Source of the DNA: an uncultured Spirochaetaceae bacterium
GTDB taxonomy: Bacteria; Spirochaetota; Spirochaetia; Sphaerochaetales; Sphaerochaetaceae
Assembly: GCA_944388955.1 (NCBI GenBank)
Contig: CALXKJ010000006.1
Location: 62,001 to 126,000, forward strand
DNA length: 64,000 nt
Reading direction: 5' to 3'
Position 1 is the stretch's first letter. The number at the start of each line of letters is the position of its first letter. A program made the position numbers and the translations under genes. This document shows, in pieces, positions 60,797 to 64,000 of this stretch. Below the pieces are notes generated by a model. That model ran no database searches. It worked only from the letters and a program-made list of their open reading frames with translations, and was not told where the DNA came from.

Positions 60797-62333
60797 CTAC
60801 TTGATCCGTGACGTTCTTGTCTATGATGGAAGCGGTGAGAAACCTTATAAATCAAATGTCGCCATTTTCGGTGACAGGATTGCATTCATAGGCAATGAGA
60901 AAATGCTAAGGGCGAAGGATGTGATTGATGGCAAAGGCATGATTCTCACCCCGGGTTTCATCGATATCCATACGCATACTGACCTTCTGCTTCTCAGAGA
61001 CCCTGATATGAAGCCCCGTATTTCCCAGGGAATAACTACGGATCTTTCCGGAAACTGCGGTATCGGGGTATTCCCTAATTCCGGGAAAGCGCTTGAAACA
61101 GCAGTCGGCGATGTCCTTGGAGAGTGGAATGACTGGGCATGGCGTGACTACAGCTCATATAAGGCCTATGCGCTTAAGGATGGGATTGCAATCAATGAGG
61201 CGTTCCTCGTTTCGCATACGGCTATCAGGCTTGCAGTTATGGGGGAGAATGCTGGACGTGCTGCGACTGAGGATGAGATTGATAGGATGTGCACCATTCT
61301 CGATTCTCTCCTTTCCGGAGGCTGCTGGGGCTTTTCGACAGGACTGTATTATGCACCATGTCTTTTTGCTGAGCATGAAGAGCTGAAGAGGTTATTGGAG
61401 ATTGTAAAGCGGCATAACAGGCTTTTTGCGGTACATCATCGATGCGAAGGCAACGATATAATCCAATCGCTTCAGGAAGTCCTGGATCTGGCAAAGGAGA
61501 CCGGAGTCAGGCTTGAGATTTCCCATCTGAAGGCTATTGGGATTGAAAATCAGTCGAAGGTGCCTGTTATCCTCTCTATGATAGAGAATGCGCGCAATGA
61601 TGGGGTTGATGTCAGATTCGACCAGTATCCTTATACATATGGCTCTACAAGCCTCTTTTCGCTTCTGCCGCCTCATATCCTCTCTCTGTCCCGGTTTGAG
61701 CAGAGGCTTGCGCTTTCTCTTGAGAATGAGCGTGATGAGCTGAAGAATGAGATTCTCCATCCCGACGGCTGGGATAGTATCTATGAGATGGCTGGCCCTG
61801 ATAACATCAGAGCGCTGTATCTCGAGAGTCATATGGAGTATTCAGGGAAAACACTTTCTGAGATAGCTGAATCGAGGAATGCTGACCCACTTGATGCTCT
61901 TTTTGATATTCTTTCCGAGGAGACAGGGCTTGCGGTTATGACGGACATCACAGAAAGCGAAGAGAATCTTATCCGCATCATGAAGCATCCTCTCGCTTCA
62001 TTCGGCAGTGATTCCCTTTACTCTTCACCGATTCCGCATCCGAGATCCCTCCATGGTGCTGTTGAGTATCTTTCTACATATGTCATCGGCAAGGGAGTGC
62101 TTTCATTGGAAGATGGAATAAGGCGCATGACAGGTGAGAATGCAACGCGTATCGGACTTGAAAGAAGAGGATTCATACGCGAAGGCTACTATGCGGATCT
62201 CCTTCTTGTATCACCGGAAAAGCTGAAAGTGAACGACAGCGGCAATGACGGCATCGAGATGGTCATGGTCAATGGTGAGATAGTGAAAGAAGGGGAGAAA
62301 CTCACAGGCAGAAGGCCTGGACGCATTCTCTAA
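60789..62333 (+). CDS. N-acyl-D-amino-acid deacylase (D-aminoacylase family amidohydrolase)
   Basis: 514 aa. Metal-site motif DIHTHTD near residue 60, TTDLSGNCGIGVFPNS (GNCG hallmark) near 85, EISHLKAIG near 240, and GSDS...PHPR near 400. Members release D-amino acids from N-acyl derivatives or act on dihydropyrimidine-like compounds. The ATG at 60789 is chosen (AAGG 9 nt upstream); a TTG at 60783 is possible. It overlaps the HTH gene end and, at its 3' end, the convergent ABC ATPase gene by 4 nt. A neighbouring amino-acid importer suggests amino-acid scavenging. Confidence 0.85.
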   Translation: MYDYLIRDVLVYDGSGEKPYKSNVAIFGDRIAFIGNEKMLRAKDVIDGKGMILTPGFIDIHTHTDLLLLRDPDMKPRISQGITTDLSGNCGIGVFPNSGKALETAVGDVLGEWNDWAWRDYSSYKAYALKDGIAINEAFLVSHTAIRLAVMGENAGRAATEDEIDRMCTILDSLLSGGCWGFSTGLYYAPCLFAEHEELKRLLEIVKRHNRLFAVHHRCEGNDIIQSLQEVLDLAKETGVRLEISHLKAIGIENQSKVPVILSMIENARNDGVDVRFDQYPYTYGSTSLFSLLPPHILSLSRFEQRLALSLENERDELKNEILHPDGWDSIYEMAGPDNIRALYLESHMEYSGKTLSEIAESRNADPLDALFDILSEETGLAVMTDITESEENLIRIMKHPLASFGSDSLYSSPIPHPRSLHGAVEYLSTYVIGKGVLSLEDGIRRMTGENATRIGLERRGFIREGYYADLLLVSPEKLKVNDSGNDGIEMVMVNGEIVKEGEKLTGRRPGRIL

Positions 62334-63094
62334 GCTTCGTCAAATGAGGCTATGAAATCGCGGGTGCGCTGCATCTGCGGATTGAGGAAAAGCTCATCTG
62401 GCTTTCCTTCCTCGACGATTACGCCACCATCCATGAATATCGCATAATCGGAGATAGCTCGTGCGAAGTTCATCTCATGAGTGACAACAGCCATCGTCAT
62501 TCTTTCTTCCGCAAGCGATCTGATGACCTTCAGGATTTCCCTTGTAAGCTCAGGGTCAAGTGCGGATGTGGGCTCGTCGAAAAAGAGGATTGCCGGGTCT
62601 AGCGCGAGCGCGCGTGCTATCGAGACACGCTGCTGCTGTCCTCCAGAAAGCTGATAAGGATAGGATTTCGCTTTGTCTTCAAGCCCCATCTTCTTCAGAA
62701 GCTCCATCGCCTTATACTCAGCTTCGTCCTTACCCCGCCTGAGAACAGCCCTCTGCGCTTCTGTTATATTCCTGAGAACTGTGAAATGCGGAAAGAGGTT
62801 GAATGACTGGAACACGAGTCCCGTCATCAGTCCAATCTCCCTTTCCTCCTTTATCCCGGGATAGACGCTTTTGCCGTCATAGCTCCTGAAAAGCGTTCTG
62901 CCTCCAATCTCAAGAGTCCCGTCATCAGCTTTCTCAAGCTGTGTTATGATTCTCAGTGTTGTGGATTTTCCTGACCCGGATGGCCCTATTATCGAAAGTA
63001 CATTGCCTTTCTCGATAGTGAATGAGATGTCGCGGAGAATCGCATTCTCCCCGAAATTCTTCTTCAGTCCTTTCAGCCTCAGCATTGTTTCCAT
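62330..63094 (-). CDS. polar amino-acid ABC transporter ATPase
   Basis: 254 aa, standard GlnQ length without the tail seen in the other copy (at 1898). Walker A GPSGSGKST near 36, FQSFNLFPHFTVL Q-loop, signature LSGGQQQRVSIARAL, Walker B ILFFDEPTSALDPE, H-loop VVTHEMNFA. It energises the permease encoded just upstream. The start at 63094 has AGGTGAT upstream and follows the permease stop after 4 nt; an in-frame ATG further up lies inside that gene. Confidence 0.94.
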   Translation of the reverse strand: METMLRLKGLKKNFGENAILRDISFTIEKGNVLSIIGPSGSGKSTTLRIITQLEKADDGTLEIGGRTLFRSYDGKSVYPGIKEEREIGLMTGLVFQSFNLFPHFTVLRNITEAQRAVLRRGKDEAEYKAMELLKKMGLEDKAKSYPYQLSGGQQQRVSIARALALDPAILFFDEPTSALDPELTREILKVIRSLAEERMTMAVVTHEMNFARAISDYAIFMDGGVIVEEGKPDELFLNPQMQRTRDFIASFDEA

Positions 63095-63098
63095 ACGA

Positions 63099-63734
63099 TC
63101 ACCTGTAGTATCCGAGTTTCTTTTCAGCAAGCGTGAAAAGTCTTGAGACGATGTAATTCATGATGAAATAGAATACACCCGCGACAAAGATAGGGACGGT
63201 TGAGAATTCTCTTGATGAGGCGGTTTGAGCCACACGGAAAAGCTCCGCGACTCCGATTGTCTGGGCCAGGGCTGTATCCTTTACAAGCGTTATTACCTCG
63301 TTGCCAAGAGCTGGCAGTATTCTCTTTATTACCTGTGGCAGGATTATGACGAAGAATGTATAGGCTTTGGAGAAACCGAGGACCTTTGCAGCCTCGTGCT
63401 GTCCTCGGTCTATTGATTGCAGGCCTGAGCGGTATATCTCAGCGAAATAAGCGCTATAGTTCACGACGAATGCAACTATGCACGCCGTGAACCTGTCATA
63501 TGACACCCCGAAGAGATAGAATGGGGCGAAATAGAAGAATATAAGCTGTAGAATAAGCGGGGTACCGCGCATAATCTGGATATAGAAATCGGTGAGCCAT
63601 CTTATAGGCTTGATTCTCGTCATTTTCCCTTTCGCGACAACAAATCCCAGTGGAAGTGAGAAGAGAAGCGTTAGGAAGAAGACCTTGAGAGAAACGATTG
63701 TCCCCTCCAGCATCTGCAATATCAGTCCCTGCAT
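63099..63734 (-). CDS. polar amino-acid ABC transporter permease
   Basis: 211 aa, HisM/GlnP family with five helices. The conserved cytoplasmic EAA loop reads DRGQHEAAKVLGFSKAYTFFVIILPQVIKR (split near residue 105); YIQIMRGTPLILQLIFFY precedes it. The AGGAT site overlaps the end of the upstream binding-protein gene by a few bases. The permease most likely works with that binding protein. Confidence 0.94.
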   Translation of the reverse strand: MQGLILQMLEGTIVSLKVFFLTLLFSLPLGFVVAKGKMTRIKPIRWLTDFYIQIMRGTPLILQLIFFYFAPFYLFGVSYDRFTACIVAFVVNYSAYFAEIYRSGLQSIDRGQHEAAKVLGFSKAYTFFVIILPQVIKRILPALGNEVITLVKDTALAQTIGVAELFRVAQTASSREFSTVPIFVAGVFYFIMNYIVSRLFTLAEKKLGYYR

Positions 63735-63740
63735 ATCCTA

Positions 63741-64000
63741 TTATTTTCCTACAACTGTGATATCCGTACCGAACCAGTCGGAAGAGATAGCGGCAAGCGT
63801 ACCATCAGCAGCCATAGCCTCAAGCTCGCTGTTGACCTTGTCTCTCAGCGCGACGTCGTTCTTTCTGAATCCGATAGCATACTCTTCTTCGGTGAGAGTT
63901 TCGTCAAGAACCCTGAAGTCCTTGCCTGATGTCTGGATAGAGTAGTTTGCAACTACAAGATCCATGACAACACCATCGACTCCGCCCGCCTCAAGATCCA
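63741..64000 (-). CDS. amino-acid ABC transporter substrate-binding protein, C-terminal part
   Basis: Only the last 86 codons are in the window. The segment ends with DLEAGGVDGVVMDLVVANYS, EEYAIGFRKNDVALRDKVNSELEAMAADGTL and SSDWFGTDITVVGK, the typical end of a solute-binding protein family 3 (GlnH/HisJ). Spacing of 6 nt to the permease places it first in a binding protein - permease - ATPase operon. Confidence 0.92.
   Translation of the reverse strand, partial: DLEAGGVDGVVMDLVVANYSIQTSGKDFRVLDETLTEEEYAIGFRKNDVALRDKVNSELEAMAADGTLAAISSDWFGTDITVVGK

Noticed and set aside
1-64000. CRISPR arrays, insertion sequences, prophage genes and rRNA
   Set aside because: No direct-repeat spacer pattern, transposase with terminal repeats, phage structural gene or rRNA sequence was found; the small HTH protein at 54612 is the only transposase-like fragment.

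Overview
The window is ordinary bacterial chromosome: densely packed genes, short intergenic gaps, moderate GC, and Shine-Dalgarno sites of the AGGAGG type. Gene content points to a spirochaete, probably near Sphaerochaeta/Treponema. The pointers are a long-form GlyA (508 aa), a BMP/PnrA-type nucleoside ABC system, a periplasmic-binding-protein TRAP system, fermentative-style transport-rich content, and a poly-G tract in a lipoprotein promoter. That placement is inference; no rRNA or marker gene is present to settle it. No insertion sequence, prophage, CRISPR array or origin was seen.

Left part (1-19 kb): a YczE-like membrane protein (cut by the window edge) and lrgAB. Then a polar amino-acid ABC system made of an ATPase with an extra GHKL-like tail and a binding-protein/permease fusion. 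Next come DUF554, a secreted FN3 protein, and a DUF1538 / PII-like / ZIP / methyltransferase operon. These are followed by a PiT phosphate transporter with its DUF47 partner, a complete branched-chain amino-acid ABC operon (livKHMGF order), and a beta-mannosidase-like protein that has lost its catalytic residues.

Middle (19-42 kb): a CBS-ACT protein, a repeat-bearing Smr protein, infA and glyA. Then a ketopantoate-reductase-like / cyclase pair beside a TRAP transporter (dctPQM), trkAH potassium uptake, a MATE exporter, and a nucleoside-type ABC importer (ATPase, two permeases, BMP protein). Next to the importer, on the other strand, lie an MTA/SAH-type deaminase coupled to a cupin, then an acyl-CoA synthetase and a HAD phosphatase.

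Right part (42-64 kb): housekeeping genes ispE, spoVG, tRNA-Gln, rplY, pth, tilS, ftsH, lepA and udk run rightward, and yidD, a coiled-coil gene, rplT, rpmI, infC and fba run leftward. A surface-lipoprotein gene starts divergently from fba and has nine consecutive G between its -35 and -10 elements. Beyond it are a lone HTH protein, a membrane-anchored unknown, tatD, an acetyltransferase, a second MATE gene, tRNA-Leu and an FAD dehydrogenase. The window closes with an HTH/degenerate-Fic protein overlapping a D-aminoacylase gene, and a convergent amino-acid ABC importer cut by the right edge.

Most notable: the poly-G promoter switch candidate, three apparent catalytically dead or degenerate domains (beta-mannosidase, Fic, GHKL tail), a repeat-motif Smr protein, and several genes that lack a Shine-Dalgarno site but have a -10 element 6-7 nt before the start codon (candidate leaderless mRNAs).
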